NCBI RefSeq assembly: GCF_900114675.1
Contig: NZ_FOZM01000002.1
Location: forward strand, 62,001 to 126,000
Origin: Yoonia litorea
GTDB lineage: Bacteria; Pseudomonadota; Alphaproteobacteria; Rhodobacterales; Rhodobacteraceae
Length of the DNA stretch: 64,000 nucleotides
Direction: 5' to 3'
In this document: in pieces, positions 26,635-37,208 of the stretch
Numbering within the stretch: position 1 is the first letter of the stretch
Layout: each line of letters begins with the position of its first letter
Program-made: the position numbers and the translations under genes
Notes under the pieces: model-generated
The model's database searches: none
What the model was told of the DNA's origin: nothing
What the model saw: only the letters and a program-made list of their open reading frames with translations

Positions 26635-28353
26635 ATGGCGCTGAGCCGCAGGAAATCCAACAGAGTTCAGAACGCAATCTGGCCCGGTTTCGTAGATGCG
26701 ATGACCGGTCTGCTGCTTGTGTTGATGTTTGTTTTGACCATCTTCATGGTCATTCAATTCGTCCTGCGCCAACAGATCACAGGGCAGGAAACAGAGCTCG
26801 ATGCGCTCAGCAATGAGGTAGCTGCACTTGCAGCGACGCTTGGTCTTGAACGTGACCGCAGCGCGTCCCTTACATCTGACCTCGACGCGGCCAATGCAGA
26901 GGCCGAAAGACAAGCAAGCCGGATCGCATCACTCATCGCCGAACGGCAGGCGCAAGATCAGGCGTTGGCAGATGCGCAGTCCCAGATCACTCAGTTCGAG
27001 GCCCAGGTCGCTGGGCTATTGTCAGATCGGTCGGAAGCTCTTGCACAAATCTCAGATCTGGAGGCGGAGCAATCCGATCTGCTTTCAGAGAAGGAGGCGT
27101 TGAACCTTGCTTTGGCACAGGCCCGCAGCGAAATCGACGCCGGTGTTGAGGCGGCGCGCCTAGCAGCGGCCCGTCGGGAAGCTCTCGAGGCACTTGTCGC
27201 CGACCTCGAAGCTGAAAACGCAGCGCAGGTCGAAACGATCACTGATCTGGAGGCTGAGGCGCTTGTCGATGCCGCAGCCGCAGAAGCCCTTCGCGAGCGT
27301 CTGGCAAATGCTGACACAGAACTGACCGCGATGACATTGAACCTTGAACGGCAACGTCAGGAAGCTGAAGACACCCTTACCCTTTTGGCCGCAGCCCAAG
27401 CCGCACAGGCAGAACTTGACCGGCTTCGCGCATCTCTTGCTGATGAAAACGACAGTCTTGAGGTGCAACTCGCTGAATCGCGAGCGCGCGTGTCCCAGTT
27501 GGAGGCGCAACTCGCGGCCTCCGAGGAAGCACAGACCTCCGAAGCCGCACGTCAGGCCGAATTGCTTGCCCTTGCCAATGCAGCTCTTGCACAAGAGGAA
27601 GCGCTTTCGGCTGAAAGCCAACGGCAGGTCGCACTGCTCAACGAACAGATCACCGAATTGCGGACCCAAGTCGGCAATTTGCAGTCCCTTCTCAATCTCG
27701 CCGAAGATGCCGACCGTGAGGCGCAGGTCCAGATTGAAACACTTGGCGCACAGTTGAACACCGCACTTGCACGCGCGGTTGCCGAAGAACGGCGTCGGAT
27801 CGCCTTGGAAGAGGCCGAACGCATTCGCCTCGAAGAAGAAGCCATCCGGCTGGCCGAAGAAGCCGAGCGACTGGCTGCAGAGGCGCAAAACCTGGAACGT
27901 TTTCGGTCTGATTTCTTCGGCCAGCTCCGCGATATCCTCGAGGGGCAGGAACGCGTGCGCATCGAAGGGGACCGGTTTATCTTCAATTCCGAGGTGCTTT
28001 TCGCGCCGGGAAGCGCAGAGCTATCTGCCGCAGGCGAAGAGGAAATCGCAGGTATCACTGATCTTCTGGCGGGAATTGCCAGCCAGATCCCGGACGGAAT
28101 TGACTGGCTTATCCGCGTCGATGGCCACACCGACAACGTGCCCGTGGGAACAAGTAGTCGCTTTGCCGATAACTGGGAGCTTTCCCAGGCGCGGGCGTTG
28201 TCTGTTGTACGCTTTATGTCCGAAGAGCTTGGCTTCGATCCCCGTCGACTTGCAGCGAACGGCTTTGGTGAGCACCAGCCACTGAACCCCTTGGATACGC
28301 CCGAAGCACGTGCCCAGAACCGCCGGATCGAGTTGAAGCTGACCGAGCGCTAG
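26635..28353 (+). CDS. OmpA-domain protein with a very long coiled coil, partner of the ExbB-like gene
   Basis: The 572-residue protein has an N-terminal membrane helix (about 18-42, DAMTGLLLVLMFVLTIFMVI), with Asp at its start as in MotB. A coiled coil rich in Ala, Glu, Gln and Leu with heptad repeats covers about residues 45-420. A C-terminal OmpA domain follows (IDWLIRVDGHTDNVPVG, WELSQARALSVVRFM, NRRIELKL). The OmpA part should bind peptidoglycan. The domain order matches MotB, but the coil is far longer than in MotB. It ends tail to tail with rpiB, overlapping by four bases. Confidence 0.85.
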   Translation: MALSRRKSNRVQNAIWPGFVDAMTGLLLVLMFVLTIFMVIQFVLRQQITGQETELDALSNEVAALAATLGLERDRSASLTSDLDAANAEAERQASRIASLIAERQAQDQALADAQSQITQFEAQVAGLLSDRSEALAQISDLEAEQSDLLSEKEALNLALAQARSEIDAGVEAARLAAARREALEALVADLEAENAAQVETITDLEAEALVDAAAAEALRERLANADTELTAMTLNLERQRQEAEDTLTLLAAAQAAQAELDRLRASLADENDSLEVQLAESRARVSQLEAQLAASEEAQTSEAARQAELLALANAALAQEEALSAESQRQVALLNEQITELRTQVGNLQSLLNLAEDADREAQVQIETLGAQLNTALARAVAEERRRIALEEAERIRLEEEAIRLAEEAERLAAEAQNLERFRSDFFGQLRDILEGQERVRIEGDRFIFNSEVLFAPGSAELSAAGEEEIAGITDLLAGIASQIPDGIDWLIRVDGHTDNVPVGTSSRFADNWELSQARALSVVRFMSEELGFDPRRLAANGFGEHQPLNPLDTPEARAQNRRIELKLTER

Positions 28354-28799
28354 CCTTCGATCGCTTTGATCATGTCAACGCGGGTTCCGTGACGCCCACC
28401 TTCGAATGTGGCGTCGAGAAACGCGTCCACGATATCCAAAGCAAGCATGTCACCAACGACCCGCGCCCCGATCGAGAGCATATTGGCATCGTTGTGCTGT
28501 CGGATCATTCGTGCCGAGAAGGTGTCCATGCAGACACCGCAACGGATCCCCTTGACCTTGTTGGCGGCCATCATGATGCCCTGCCCTGTCCCACAGAGGA
28601 TAATGCCGAGAGCGCAGTCACCTGATGCAACCTTCTGGGCGGCAGCTTCACCATGTTTGGGATAGTGTGTGCTTTCTGTCGTTGTCGGGCCAATGTCGAC
28701 CACCTCGTAGCCTTTCGCAGATACATGCGCTGCAATCGCTGCACGTAGGTCCAAAGCTGCATGGTCACTGGACAGCACAATTCGTGTTTTGGCGCTCAT
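28350..28799 (-). CDS. rpiB: Ribose-5-phosphate isomerase B
   Basis: RpiB interconverts ribose 5-phosphate and ribulose 5-phosphate. The 149-residue protein has the RpiB N-terminus (VLSSDHAALDLRAAI, with DHAA) and the catalytic-cysteine region GIILCGTGQGIMMAANKVKGIR. It is full length. It is downstream of clpA but separated from it by a strong terminator. Confidence 0.95.
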   Translation of the reverse strand: MSAKTRIVLSSDHAALDLRAAIAAHVSAKGYEVVDIGPTTTESTHYPKHGEAAAQKVASGDCALGIILCGTGQGIMMAANKVKGIRCGVCMDTFSARMIRQHNDANMLSIGARVVGDMLALDIVDAFLDATFEGGRHGTRVDMIKAIEG

Positions 28800-28865
28800 G
28801 ACGTTGATCCCTCATGACAAGTGGCGTTTGTCGCCTTGGACCAGTTTCGCTCCTTCTGGTCAAAC

Positions 28866-28894
28866 AAAAACCCGCCGCAATTATCTGCGGCGGG
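28866..28894 (-). terminator. Rho-independent terminator of clpA
   Basis: On the minus strand a perfect nine-base stem (CCCGCCGCA/TGCGGCGGG) with a six-base loop is followed by a run of T. It begins 26 bases after the clpA stop. Confidence 0.92.
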
Positions 28895-28919
28895 TTCATT
28901 CATCAATTTTAAGCTTTGC

Positions 28920-31244
28920 TTAGTCGGCCGTCAGCAATGGCGGTTTGTTTCCGCCGCCAGTGATGCGTCCCGGACCCGGCTCTTCGAACCGCAGCTCAAG
29001 TGCACCTTTCTTTACGCCGACTTTCACGATGCCACCCTTAACCAGTTTGCCGAACAGGAGTTCTTCGGCCAATGGTTTCTTGATGTGTTCCTGAATGACG
29101 CGGCCCAACGGACGCGCACCCATTTTCTCATCGTAGCCTTTGTCAGCCAACCACTCGGCTGCCGCGTTGGTCAACTCGATATGGACGTTGCGGTCAATCA
29201 ACTGCGCTTCCAGTTGGAGCACAAACTTTTCGACCACCTGCAAGATCACCGGTTTCGGCAGTGCGCCAAAGCTGATGACCGCATCAAGACGGTTGCGGAA
29301 CTCAGGCGTGAAGGTGCGTTCGATCGCGGCGGTATCTTCACCTTCGCGCGTTTCACGTCCAAAGCCCAAAGCGTTTTTCGACATTTCTGCCGCACCAGCG
29401 TTGGAGGTCATGATGATGATCACGTTGCGGAAATCAGTCGTCCGCCCGTTGTGGTCGGTCAGCTTCCCGTGATCCATCACCTGCAAGAGGATGTTATAGA
29501 CATCCGGATGTGCCTTCTCCATCTCGTCGAGCAACAGAACACAGTGCGGGTTCTGATCCACACCGTCTGTCAACATGCCGCCCTGATCAAAACCAACGTA
29601 GCCCGGAGGCGCGCCGATCAGGCGAGATACGGCATGTTTCTCCATGTACTCTGACATATCGAAACGGAGCAGTTCGACCCCAAGTGTGTCGGCCAACTGT
29701 TTGGCAACTTCGGTCTTACCAACACCTGTCGGTCCGGCGAACAAATAGTTACCAATCGGCTTCTCGGGCTCGCGCAGACCAGCGCGCGCCAGTTTGATTG
29801 CCGAAGACAGCGCCTCAATCGCAGCATCCTGACCGAAGACGACGCGCTTCAGCGTTGTTTCGAGATCTTTCAGCACCTCTGCATCGTCCTTAGAGACATT
29901 CTTCGGCGGAATGCGCGCGATTTTGGCCACGACATTCTCAATCTCCTTGGCACCGATCGTCTTACGACGCTTAGATTCCGCGACAAGATGCTGTGCGGCA
30001 CCTGCCTCATCAATGACGTCGATTGCTTTGTCAGGCAATTTGCGATCGTTGATATAACGCGCCGAGAGCTCAACAGCTGTCTTGATGGCATCAGCCGTAT
30101 ATTTGATGCTGTGGTGTTCTTCGAAGTATGGCTTCAAGCCCTGCAGGATCTTCACAGCATCAGAGACAGACGGCTCCGTCACATCAATCTTCTGGAACCG
30201 GCGACTCAGCGCGCGATCCTTTTCGAAGTGCTGACGGAACTCTTTGTAGGTGGTTGAGCCCATGCAACGCAGCTTGCCGCCCTGCAAGGCTGGCTTCAGC
30301 AGGTTGGACGCATCCATCGCGCCACCAGAGGTGGCGCCAGCGCCAATCACGGTATGTATTTCATCAATGAAAAGCACCGCGTCGGGATGATCTTCCATCT
30401 CTTTCATCACGGCTTTCAAGCGTTCCTCAAAATCACCGCGATACCGTGTGCCGGCCAAAAGCGCACCCATATCAAGAGAGTAGATCGTTGCCTTCGACAG
30501 AACCTCCGGTGTTTCACCGTTGACGATCTTGAAAGCCAAACCTTCTGCGATTGCGGTTTTACCAACACCCGGATCACCCACCAGAAGCGGGTTATTCTTG
30601 CGACGGCGGCAAAGTACCTGAATGCACCGTTCCACTTCGTGCGCGCGGCCGATCAAAGGATCAACGTCACCTTTGGAGGCTTTCGCATTAAGATCAACGC
30701 AGTATTTGGCAAGTGCGCTTTCTTTCTCCTCGCTCTCACCGGCGTTGATCGTTTCGGATTCCTCGGTAGAGCCAGTGACCGGGCGGCTTTCGCCGTATGC
30801 AGGATCTTTGGCGACCCCATGCGCGATAAAGTTCACCGCATCATAGCGCGTCATATCCTGCTCCTGCAGGAAGTATGCCGCGTTGCTTTCACGTTCTGCA
30901 AAGATGGCGACCAGCACATTTGCGCCGGTGACCTCACTGCGGCCAGAAGACTGGACATGGATAGCCGCACGCTGGATCACGCGCTGGAATGCCGCCGTTG
31001 GCACAGCCTCAGATCCCTCAACATCTGTGATGAGGGTCGAGAGGTCATCGTCGATAAAATCTTCAAGATCCTTGCGCAATTCATCGAGGTTGACCGCACA
31101 GGCCCGCATAACCCGCGCGGCATCGGGTTCATCGATCAGCGCAAGCAGTAGGTGTTCCAGTGTAGCAAGTTCATGCTTGCGCTCATTGGCCAGCGCAAGT
31201 GCGCCATGAATGGATTGCTCTAGTGTTGTCGAGAATGATGGCAC
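28920..31244 (-). CDS. clpA: ATP-dependent Clp protease ATPase subunit ClpA
   Basis: ClpA unfolds proteins for ClpP. The 774-residue protein has two Clp-N repeats (residues 1-140), AAA domain 1 with Walker A GDPGVGKT (223-230), and AAA domain 2 with GPTGVGKT near 505. A ClpP-docking loop ALGFGRE precedes EFRNRLD. The start is GTG, with GGAG eight bases before it. clpS, often adjacent, is not upstream. Inverted repeats lie in its leader. Confidence 0.97.
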   Translation of the reverse strand: MPSFSTTLEQSIHGALALANERKHELATLEHLLLALIDEPDAARVMRACAVNLDELRKDLEDFIDDDLSTLITDVEGSEAVPTAAFQRVIQRAAIHVQSSGRSEVTGANVLVAIFAERESNAAYFLQEQDMTRYDAVNFIAHGVAKDPAYGESRPVTGSTEESETINAGESEEKESALAKYCVDLNAKASKGDVDPLIGRAHEVERCIQVLCRRRKNNPLLVGDPGVGKTAIAEGLAFKIVNGETPEVLSKATIYSLDMGALLAGTRYRGDFEERLKAVMKEMEDHPDAVLFIDEIHTVIGAGATSGGAMDASNLLKPALQGGKLRCMGSTTYKEFRQHFEKDRALSRRFQKIDVTEPSVSDAVKILQGLKPYFEEHHSIKYTADAIKTAVELSARYINDRKLPDKAIDVIDEAGAAQHLVAESKRRKTIGAKEIENVVAKIARIPPKNVSKDDAEVLKDLETTLKRVVFGQDAAIEALSSAIKLARAGLREPEKPIGNYLFAGPTGVGKTEVAKQLADTLGVELLRFDMSEYMEKHAVSRLIGAPPGYVGFDQGGMLTDGVDQNPHCVLLLDEMEKAHPDVYNILLQVMDHGKLTDHNGRTTDFRNVIIIMTSNAGAAEMSKNALGFGRETREGEDTAAIERTFTPEFRNRLDAVISFGALPKPVILQVVEKFVLQLEAQLIDRNVHIELTNAAAEWLADKGYDEKMGARPLGRVIQEHIKKPLAEELLFGKLVKGGIVKVGVKKGALELRFEEPGPGRITGGGNKPPLLTAD

Positions 31245-31271
31245 GCTTTGTGCTCCTTCATATCAGGGGTC

Positions 31272-31288
31272 AGTGCGCGGAGCGCACT
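31272..31288. repeat. Short perfect hairpin in the clpA leader
   Basis: AGTGCGC-GGA-GCGCACT is a seven-base perfect stem with a three-base loop, 28 bases upstream of the clpA GTG. It could fold in the clpA leader RNA or serve as a protein operator. Confidence 0.5.
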
Positions 31289-31303
31289 CACCGTGGCCTC
31301 TTA

Positions 31304-31347
31304 CCTTTAAGGTTTGGTTTTATTTCCCAACCTTCAAGGACTTTTTT
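31304..31347 (+). terminator. Terminator-like hairpin facing the plus strand in the clpA-gloB gap
   Basis: CCTTTAAGGTTTGG and CCCAACCTTCAAGG pair as a 14-position stem with two mismatches around an eight-base loop. On the plus strand the stem is followed by a run of six T. No plus-strand gene precedes it nearby, so it would stop antisense transcription or act in clpA leader RNA. Confidence 0.5.
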
Positions 31348-31421
31348 CGGATTGGACTTCACAAAAGACGTGATGCCGCAGTTTTCAGCCTCATTTCGGC
31401 GCGATGAGGATGTTTCAGACG

Positions 31422-32195
31422 TCAAAAGCGGTCTTTGCGCTGACGCACCTCGGTGAAAACATCCACCGCAGAAGCGTCCGGCATACCGATAGCCGCTTTA
31501 AGTTGGGGAAGATCTGCACGCAAAAAAGGATTTGTGCGCTTTTCTTCAGCGAGGGTGGACGGGACTGTGAATTCACCCGCGGCACGGGCGCTCTCAATCC
31601 CCTTGGCTCTTAAGATAAGGCTGGCGTTGTCCGGTTCAATGGTCAACGCAAACCGCGCATTGGCGGCGGTGTATTCGTGACCCGAACAAATCAGCGTATC
31701 GTCTGGTAGCGCACGTAGTTTTTGCAGGCTGTCCCACATCGACAGGGGGCTTCCCTCGAAAAGACGTCCGCACCCCAAGGCCATCAAACTGTCTGCGGTA
31801 AAGGCGTAGCCGCCAGTCGGCATATAAAAAGCGATATGCCCGATTGTATGGCCGGGGACGTCGAAAACATGGGTGCTACAGCCTACGACTTCGAGAATGT
31901 CACCTTCACTCACCTTGCGATCCAGTGGGGGCAAACGGCTGGCATCAGCCGCAGCACCAATCACGCGTGCGCCCTTGCGCAACTCATCGACACCGTCAAC
32001 GTGGTCGCCGTGATGGTGCGTGATCAGGATATCCGTCAACGTCCATCCGCGCGCGTCTAGCGCAGCCTGAATTGGGGCCGCTTCGGGTGCATCTACGAGT
32101 GCAGTTTCGCCGGTCTCTTCGTTATGTACGAGATAAGCGTAGTTATCTTGCAAGCAGGGCACGACAACCAGTTCAAGGCCGTTTGTGTTTGTCAT
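31422..32195 (-). CDS. gloB: Hydroxyacylglutathione hydrolase (glyoxalase II)
   Basis: GloB hydrolyses S-D-lactoylglutathione in methylglyoxal detoxification. The 257-residue protein has the metallo-beta-lactamase motif THHHGDH (59-65), the DVPGHTIGHIAFY segment and the C-terminal substrate-binding domain (EEKRTNPFLR). The frame is open to 32570, but the upstream 125 codons overlap the divergent methyltransferase gene and have no GloB similarity, so the ATG at 32195 is used. Confidence 0.95.
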   Translation of the reverse strand: MTNTNGLELVVVPCLQDNYAYLVHNEETGETALVDAPEAAPIQAALDARGWTLTDILITHHHGDHVDGVDELRKGARVIGAAADASRLPPLDRKVSEGDILEVVGCSTHVFDVPGHTIGHIAFYMPTGGYAFTADSLMALGCGRLFEGSPLSMWDSLQKLRALPDDTLICSGHEYTAANARFALTIEPDNASLILRAKGIESARAAGEFTVPSTLAEEKRTNPFLRADLPQLKAAIGMPDASAVDVFTEVRQRKDRF

Positions 32196-32258
32196 GGCAA
32201 TGCTCTCTTTCCTTGTTATTGTTAACAGGTAGCTTTGCCGAAAGGGCAGTAAACAGCA

Positions 32259-33068
32259 ATGCACCTTGATGTGCTCGATCTGCGAAATTTCTATTACCGC
32301 AGCGCGCTGGGGCGGGCTGCTCAAAAGGTGATCCGTGACGAACTGACGGCAATGTGGCCACAGACCAAAGGTCAGATGGTTGTGGGTTTCGGCTTTGCAG
32401 TGCCACTCTTGCGACCGTTTCTGAAGGACGCCAGACGCGTCATCGGTTTGATGCCCGGACCTCAGGGGGTGATGCCATGGCCCGCCGACGGCAAGAACGT
32501 CAGTGTACTTTGTGAAGATACGCTTTGGCCGATTGAAACCGGCCACGTGGACCGTCTGGTCGTCATGCACGGGCTGGAAACCAGCGAGCAGCCCTCAAAC
32601 CTTCTGGACGAGGCATGGCGGGTACTTGGCCCGGGTGGCCGCGCCGTTTTCATTGTGCCCAATCGTGCCGGACTGTGGTCGCGGTCAGACGCAACACCTT
32701 TTGGCTACGGGCGCCCCTACAGTCTGGGACAGCTTGAGGCCCAACTGCGCAAACACCAGTTCGTGACAGAGCGCACGATGTCGACGCTCTACCAGCCCCC
32801 GTCATCGCGCAAGCTCTGGCGCAAGTCTGCTGGCTTGCTTGAAAAAGTAGGGCACAACCTTCCGGTCATCGCCGCTGGCGGGGTGCTCATTGTAGAGGTG
32901 AGCAAACAGATGGCTGCCCCGACGCGGCCCGGCTTGACCGAAGCGGTGAAACGGCCGCTCCGGGCGCTTGAGGGCATTGCTAAACCTCAACCAAAGCCTG
33001 AAACAGCGCGCATCGCAGTGTCGAAACGCCCTGCCACCGAACGATCCGAGACACGTAGACGCATCTGA
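32259..33068 (+). CDS. SAM-dependent methyltransferase divergent from gloB
   Basis: The 269-residue protein has a class I methyltransferase core. [11 protein letters not shown] stands in the place of the glycine-rich loop, [40 protein letters not shown] follows as the post-I and motif II region. The C-terminal tail is basic and proline rich. The glycine-rich loop is degenerate. This gene is often found beside gloB in alphaproteobacteria; its substrate is unknown. It overlaps the next gene by one base. Confidence 0.75.
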   Translation: MHLDVLDLRNFYYRSALGRAAQKVIRDELTAMWPQTKGQMVVGFGFAVPLLRPFLKDARRVIGLMPGPQGVMPWPADGKNVSVLCEDTLWPIETGHVDRLVVMHGLETSEQPSNLLDEAWRVLGPGGRAVFIVPNRAGLWSRSDATPFGYGRPYSLGQLEAQLRKHQFVTERTMSTLYQPPSSRKLWRKSAGLLEKVGHNLPVIAAGGVLIVEVSKQMAAPTRPGLTEAVKRPLRALEGIAKPQPKPETARIAVSKRPATERSETRRRI

Positions 33069-34204
33069 TGACATCAACATTTGAGATTTACGTTGTCGCC
33101 TCTCCGGGGCTTGAACCTCAAATGCTGCAAGAGGTGGTCGAAGCAGGTTTTCCTGATCCCGTGCTTCAGCAAGGCGGTGTCAGCTTCGAAGGGACGTGGG
33201 AAGATGTCTGGCGTGCCAATCTGGTCTTGCGTGGTGCGACGCGGGTGCTCGCGCGGGTTGGTGAATTCATGGCATTTCACCTTGCGCAACTCGACAAGCG
33301 ATCCAGAAAGTTTCCTTGGGGCGACGTCCTGCGTTCGGATGTGCCGGTGCGCGTCGAAGTCGCCACGTCGCGAAAATCAAAGATCTACCACGCTGGAGCA
33401 GCGAGCCAGCGGATTGAAAAAGCACTGACCCAAGAGCATGGCATCACAATCAGCCCTGATGCCGATGTCGCGATTAAGGTCCGGATTGATGACAACAAAG
33501 TCACGATCAGTATCGATACGTCTGGCGAAAGTCTGCACAAACGCGGCCACAAGGAGGCCGTCGGCAAAGCGCCAATGCGGGAAACACTTGCTGCACTCAT
33601 GCTGCGGGCATGCGGCTATGATGGGAACGAGTCCGTACTTGATCCGATGTGCGGGTCTGGCACTTTCCTGATTGAGGCCGCAGAAATTGCCGCGGGCTTG
33701 ATTCCGGGACGTAGCCGCGACTTTGCCTTCATGAAACTCGCAACATTTGATCCGGCACGATGGTCAATCCTGTGCCGTATGGCCAATACGCGCAAAGCGA
33801 TAGACCACCACTTCTACGGCAGTGACCGCGACGCAGGTGCGGTTCGCATGGCGCACAGCAATGCGACACGGGCGGGCGTGCAAAATGAGATCGACTTTCA
33901 AAACTGCAACGCGTCGGACATCCAAAGGCCAGACGGCCCTCCTGGACTTGTGATCTGCAACCCGCCGTATGGCGCAAGGATCAGCAACCAGAAGATGCTC
34001 TTCGGGATTTATGCCGGATTGGGTGAGAAGCTTCGCAAAGATTTCGCCGGATGGCGTGTCGGACTGGTGACGAGCGATCCAGCGCTGGCAAAGGCAACGA
34101 AGCTACCATTCAAATCAAAAGGGCCACCGATCCCGCATGGTGGGATCAAGGTCTGGTTGTTTCAAACCGACCCGTTACCCGATGCAACGAAGGGACAGAT
34201 CTGA
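33068..34204 (+). CDS. THUMP-domain class I rRNA methyltransferase (RlmL N-type)
   Basis: The 378-residue protein has an N-terminal ferredoxin-like/THUMP region (about 1-155) and a class I methyltransferase domain with DPMCGSGTFLIEAAEIAAGL near residue 197 and the catalytic NPPY (VICNPPYGARIS, near residue 298) used for amino-group methylation of guanine. Family members make m2G in 23S rRNA (RlmL) or tRNA. It overlaps the DapA-family gene by one base. Confidence 0.9.
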   Translation: MTSTFEIYVVASPGLEPQMLQEVVEAGFPDPVLQQGGVSFEGTWEDVWRANLVLRGATRVLARVGEFMAFHLAQLDKRSRKFPWGDVLRSDVPVRVEVATSRKSKIYHAGAASQRIEKALTQEHGITISPDADVAIKVRIDDNKVTISIDTSGESLHKRGHKEAVGKAPMRETLAALMLRACGYDGNESVLDPMCGSGTFLIEAAEIAAGLIPGRSRDFAFMKLATFDPARWSILCRMANTRKAIDHHFYGSDRDAGAVRMAHSNATRAGVQNEIDFQNCNASDIQRPDGPPGLVICNPPYGARISNQKMLFGIYAGLGEKLRKDFAGWRVGLVTSDPALAKATKLPFKSKGPPIPHGGIKVWLFQTDPLPDATKGQI

Positions 34205-35103
34205 TGATCGCCGCCTTTAGAGGTCTATCCGCATTTCCCATAACCCCCTGCAGCGATGATGGCGTCGTCAATGAAGCGGCTCTTTCCGCGATGATTGAGA
34301 GGATCTCGGGCGCTCAGGTCAATTCGATAGGCTTACTGGGCAGCACTGGAACCTATGCCTATCTGGATCGCGAACAGCGCAGACGTGCAGTTGCGGCCGC
34401 TGCAAAAGTAAAAGGCACTGTTCCGCTGATAGTCGGAGTTGGGGCCATGCGCACGGATAGCGTCGTGGCGCTTGCGTCCGATGCAGCAGATCAGGGGGCG
34501 GACGGGCTTCTCCTTGCGCCGGTGTCCTACACGCCGCTGACAGATGACGAGGTTTTTTCACTCTATCATGACGTGTCTACCTCGACCGACCTGCCGATCT
34601 GTATCTACAACAATCCTAGCACCACCCATTTTACCTTCTCGACAAGTCTGTTGGAGCGACTGGCCGCCTTGAAAGGTATTGCTGCGGTCAAGATGCCGCC
34701 TCCAACGCAAGGCGACTTAGCGGAAGATTTGGGGCGGTTACGACGGGCGTTGCCAGATGATTTTGTGATTGGCTACAGCGGCGATTGGGTCATCTCCGAC
34801 GCGCTTCTCGCGGGAGCGGACGCATTCTACAGTGCTCTTGCCGGAACCCTGCCGCACACCTTCGGCACTCTGGCCAAGGCGGCGAGCGCCAAAGACGTCG
34901 AAGTGGTCAACGGGTTGAATCGGAAACTCGCACCGATTTGGGATCTCTGTCGCCGTTACGGAAGTCTTCGTCTTGCCTACGCACTCAATCACCGACTTGG
35001 ACACACAGACGCTCAGCTTCCCCGACCGCTCCTCCCAATTGACGATAAAGGGATGCAAAAACTGGACGGGTGGCTAACGGAAAATCAGGACCTGGCGCGC
35101 TAA
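34204..35103 (+). CDS. Dihydrodipicolinate synthase (DapA) family aldolase
   Basis: The 299-residue TIM-barrel protein has the family motif [17 protein letters not shown], the active-site tyrosine (IYNNP, Tyr135) and the Schiff-base lysine (AVKMPPP, Lys163). Members include true DapA, N-acetylneuraminate lyase and other keto-acid aldolases, so the reaction is open. The stop of the THUMP gene overlaps its ATG (TGATG), which sets the start. It ends tail to tail with dxs, overlapping by four bases. Confidence 0.88.
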   Translation: MIAAFRGLSAFPITPCSDDGVVNEAALSAMIERISGAQVNSIGLLGSTGTYAYLDREQRRRAVAAAAKVKGTVPLIVGVGAMRTDSVVALASDAADQGADGLLLAPVSYTPLTDDEVFSLYHDVSTSTDLPICIYNNPSTTHFTFSTSLLERLAALKGIAAVKMPPPTQGDLAEDLGRLRRALPDDFVIGYSGDWVISDALLAGADAFYSALAGTLPHTFGTLAKAASAKDVEVVNGLNRKLAPIWDLCRRYGSLRLAYALNHRLGHTDAQLPRPLLPIDDKGMQKLDGWLTENQDLAR

Positions 35104-37028
35104 ACCGGCGTATCGGCGCTTGTGCGGCGCAGCTTGACCCCTGCAGCCTCCAACACTGTTGCAGCGATATCTACCGCAGTCAGTCCGGCCTCCGCATACA
35201 TTGCATCGGGTGCCGCGTGGTCGATGTAGCGATCTGGCAAGGTCATCGTTCGGACGGCACAGCGGCCATCGAGCAGCCCCTCATTTGCAAGGTAGTGAAG
35301 GACCATCGCGCCAAATCCGCCTTGCGCACCTTGTTCAACTGTCACAAGCGCCTTGTGATGACGTAGCAGGTTCCGGATCAGGCCGTGATCAAGCGGTTTG
35401 GCAAAGCGGGCATCTGCAACTGTGGCCGAAACCCCTTGGGCTGCCAGTTTCTCGGCCGCCTTTCGGCATTCTGCGAGGTGGGCACCGAATGAAAGGATGG
35501 CAACATCGCTTCCTTCCTCGACGATGTGCCCTTTGCCGATCTCGAGAATTTCACCACGTTCAGGCAACGTCAGACCAACGCCTTCGCCACGCGGGTAGCG
35601 GAATGCGATTGGCCCATCATCATAGGCCGCAGCGGTGCGAACCATATGCATCAGTTCAAGCTCATCAGCCGCCGCCATCACCGTCATATTCGGCAACGCC
35701 GACAGGTAGCCAATATCAAATGCCCCGGCATGTGTCGGTCCGTCAGCGCCAACCAGACCTGCGCGATCGATTGCAAAACGCACTGGTAAATTCTGGAGCG
35801 CAACATCGTGCACAACCTGATCGTAACCACGCTGCAAAAACGTCGAGTAGATCGCGCAAAACGGCTTGAGACCGCTTGCAGCCATACCCGCACTGAAGGT
35901 GACGGCGTGTTGTTCGGCGATACCCACGTCAAACACGCGATCTTTGAAACGTGCGCCCATGATATCAACGCCGGTCCCTGAGGGCATAGCAGCCGTCACT
36001 GCGACAATGCTGGGATCCAACTGCGCTTCATGTGTCAAAGACGACCCGAAGACCTTGGTATAGCTTGGAGCGTTGGGGCGCGATTTGGCCTGCGCACCGC
36101 TTGCAACATCAAACTTGGAAACGCCGTGGCCACGGTCAGCGCTGTTTTCAGCCGGTGCATAGCCTTTGCCCTTTGTCGTGCAGACGTGGATCAATACCGG
36201 ACCGGTTGCCCTTGTGCGCGCAGCGCGCAGAACCTGAAGCAGTTGGCCCATGTCATGCCCGTCGATTGGACCCACATAGGAAAAGCCGAGCTCTTCGAAA
36301 AGTGTGCCTGAACCACCATTTTGCATACCGGTGACCAGATTGCGGGCGCGCCGGGCATGTTCGCGCAAAGGACCGGGCAATGCTGCCTCAAAACCTTCAG
36401 CCATTTTGTGCAGGTCACCCATCGGCGATGCATAAAGACCCGAGAGATACTTCGACATCGCACCAACTGGCGGCGCAATCGACATTTCGTTATCGTTGAG
36501 AATGACAAAAAGGCGGCGGCCTTCGGCACCCGCGTTGTTCATTGCTTCATAAGCCATGCCAGCGCTAATTGATCCGTCGCCGATCACAGCGATTGCATCG
36601 CCGGTGGGCATCCCCATATCGCGACCGACAGCAAAGCCGAGTGCTGCAGAAATCGAGGTGCTTGAATGTGCCGCGCCAAAGGGGTCGTATTCGCTTTCTG
36701 CGCGCTTGGTGAAGCCGGACAAACCACCTTCCTGGCGCAAGGTACAGATACGATCGCGCCTGCCGGTCAGGACTTTGTGCGGATAGCATTGGTGACCCAC
36801 ATCAAAGACAAGCTTGTCGCGAGGCGTGTCAAAGACCGCATGGATCGCAACCGTGAGCTCGACAACACCGAGCGAAGATCCAAGGTGTCCCCCCGTCTGC
36901 GATACCGCAGATATCACTTCGGCTCTGACGTCATCTGCCAAATTGGCAATCGCGACGTCGTTCATTCGCCGTATGTCCGCAGGACCGGCAATACTGTCCA
37001 GAAAGGGTGTGTGAGGCAGGGTCGTCAT
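35100..37028 (-). CDS. dxs: 1-deoxy-D-xylulose-5-phosphate synthase
   Basis: Dxs makes the first intermediate of the MEP isoprenoid pathway from pyruvate and glyceraldehyde 3-phosphate. The 642-residue protein has the thiamine-diphosphate motif ([19 protein letters not shown]), an early [18 protein letters not shown], and the transketolase-like pyrimidine domain with [13 protein letters not shown]. It lies directly after the puf operon, as in Rhodobacter. A strong terminator separates it from pufX, so most of its expression should come from its own promoter. Confidence 0.97.
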   Translation of the reverse strand: MTTLPHTPFLDSIAGPADIRRMNDVAIANLADDVRAEVISAVSQTGGHLGSSLGVVELTVAIHAVFDTPRDKLVFDVGHQCYPHKVLTGRRDRICTLRQEGGLSGFTKRAESEYDPFGAAHSSTSISAALGFAVGRDMGMPTGDAIAVIGDGSISAGMAYEAMNNAGAEGRRLFVILNDNEMSIAPPVGAMSKYLSGLYASPMGDLHKMAEGFEAALPGPLREHARRARNLVTGMQNGGSGTLFEELGFSYVGPIDGHDMGQLLQVLRAARTRATGPVLIHVCTTKGKGYAPAENSADRGHGVSKFDVASGAQAKSRPNAPSYTKVFGSSLTHEAQLDPSIVAVTAAMPSGTGVDIMGARFKDRVFDVGIAEQHAVTFSAGMAASGLKPFCAIYSTFLQRGYDQVVHDVALQNLPVRFAIDRAGLVGADGPTHAGAFDIGYLSALPNMTVMAAADELELMHMVRTAAAYDDGPIAFRYPRGEGVGLTLPERGEILEIGKGHIVEEGSDVAILSFGAHLAECRKAAEKLAAQGVSATVADARFAKPLDHGLIRNLLRHHKALVTVEQGAQGGFGAMVLHYLANEGLLDGRCAVRTMTLPDRYIDHAAPDAMYAEAGLTAVDIAATVLEAAGVKLRRTSADTPV

Positions 37029-37048
37029 AGCAGCACCTATTGTGATAG

Positions 37049-37087
37049 AAAAAAGCGCCGCAACTGGGGAAACCCAATTGCGACGCT
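37049..37087 (-). terminator. Strong terminator at the end of the puf operon
   Basis: On the minus strand AGCGTCGCAATTGGG, a four-base loop and CCCAGTTGCGGCGCT form a 15-position stem with two mismatches, followed by a run of five to six T. It lies 122 bases past the pufX stop and just before dxs. Confidence 0.93.
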
Positions 37088-37173
37088 AGTCTCCTGTAGC
37101 CAACAGGAAGGGAACTGGGGCTCTCGCCCCGATTATCGGGCCAGCCAGGGAGGGTAGCCCGATGGCGAAGGCA

Positions 37174-37198
37174 CAGGCAGGGCGTCGCGCGCTGCCTG
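37174..37198 (-). repeat. Stem-loop just downstream of pufX
   Basis: CAGGCAG and CTGCCTG form a seven-base perfect stem with an 11-base loop, starting 11 bases after the pufX stop. No T run follows. It may protect the 3' end of the puf mRNA. Confidence 0.4.
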
Positions 37199-37208
37199 CA
37201 CCAATCTC

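Noticed and set aside
25483..28353. Complete Zorya defence system
   Set aside because: The ExbB/OmpA pair resembles ZorA/ZorB only in layout. No ZorC, ZorD or ZorE-type gene flanks it; rpiB and a ChaC-like gene do.
30354..31151. Plus-strand ORF of 265 codons opposite clpA
   Set aside because: It is antisense to clpA, whose AAA motifs are beyond doubt, and has no recognisable domain.
31422..32570. 382-codon version of GloB
   Set aside because: The upstream 125 codons overlap the divergent methyltransferase gene and lack GloB similarity; GloB fits 257 residues from 32195.
34051..34203. N-terminal extension of the DapA-family gene
   Set aside because: It overlaps the THUMP methyltransferase; the ATG at 34204 is coupled to its stop and starts the family sequence.
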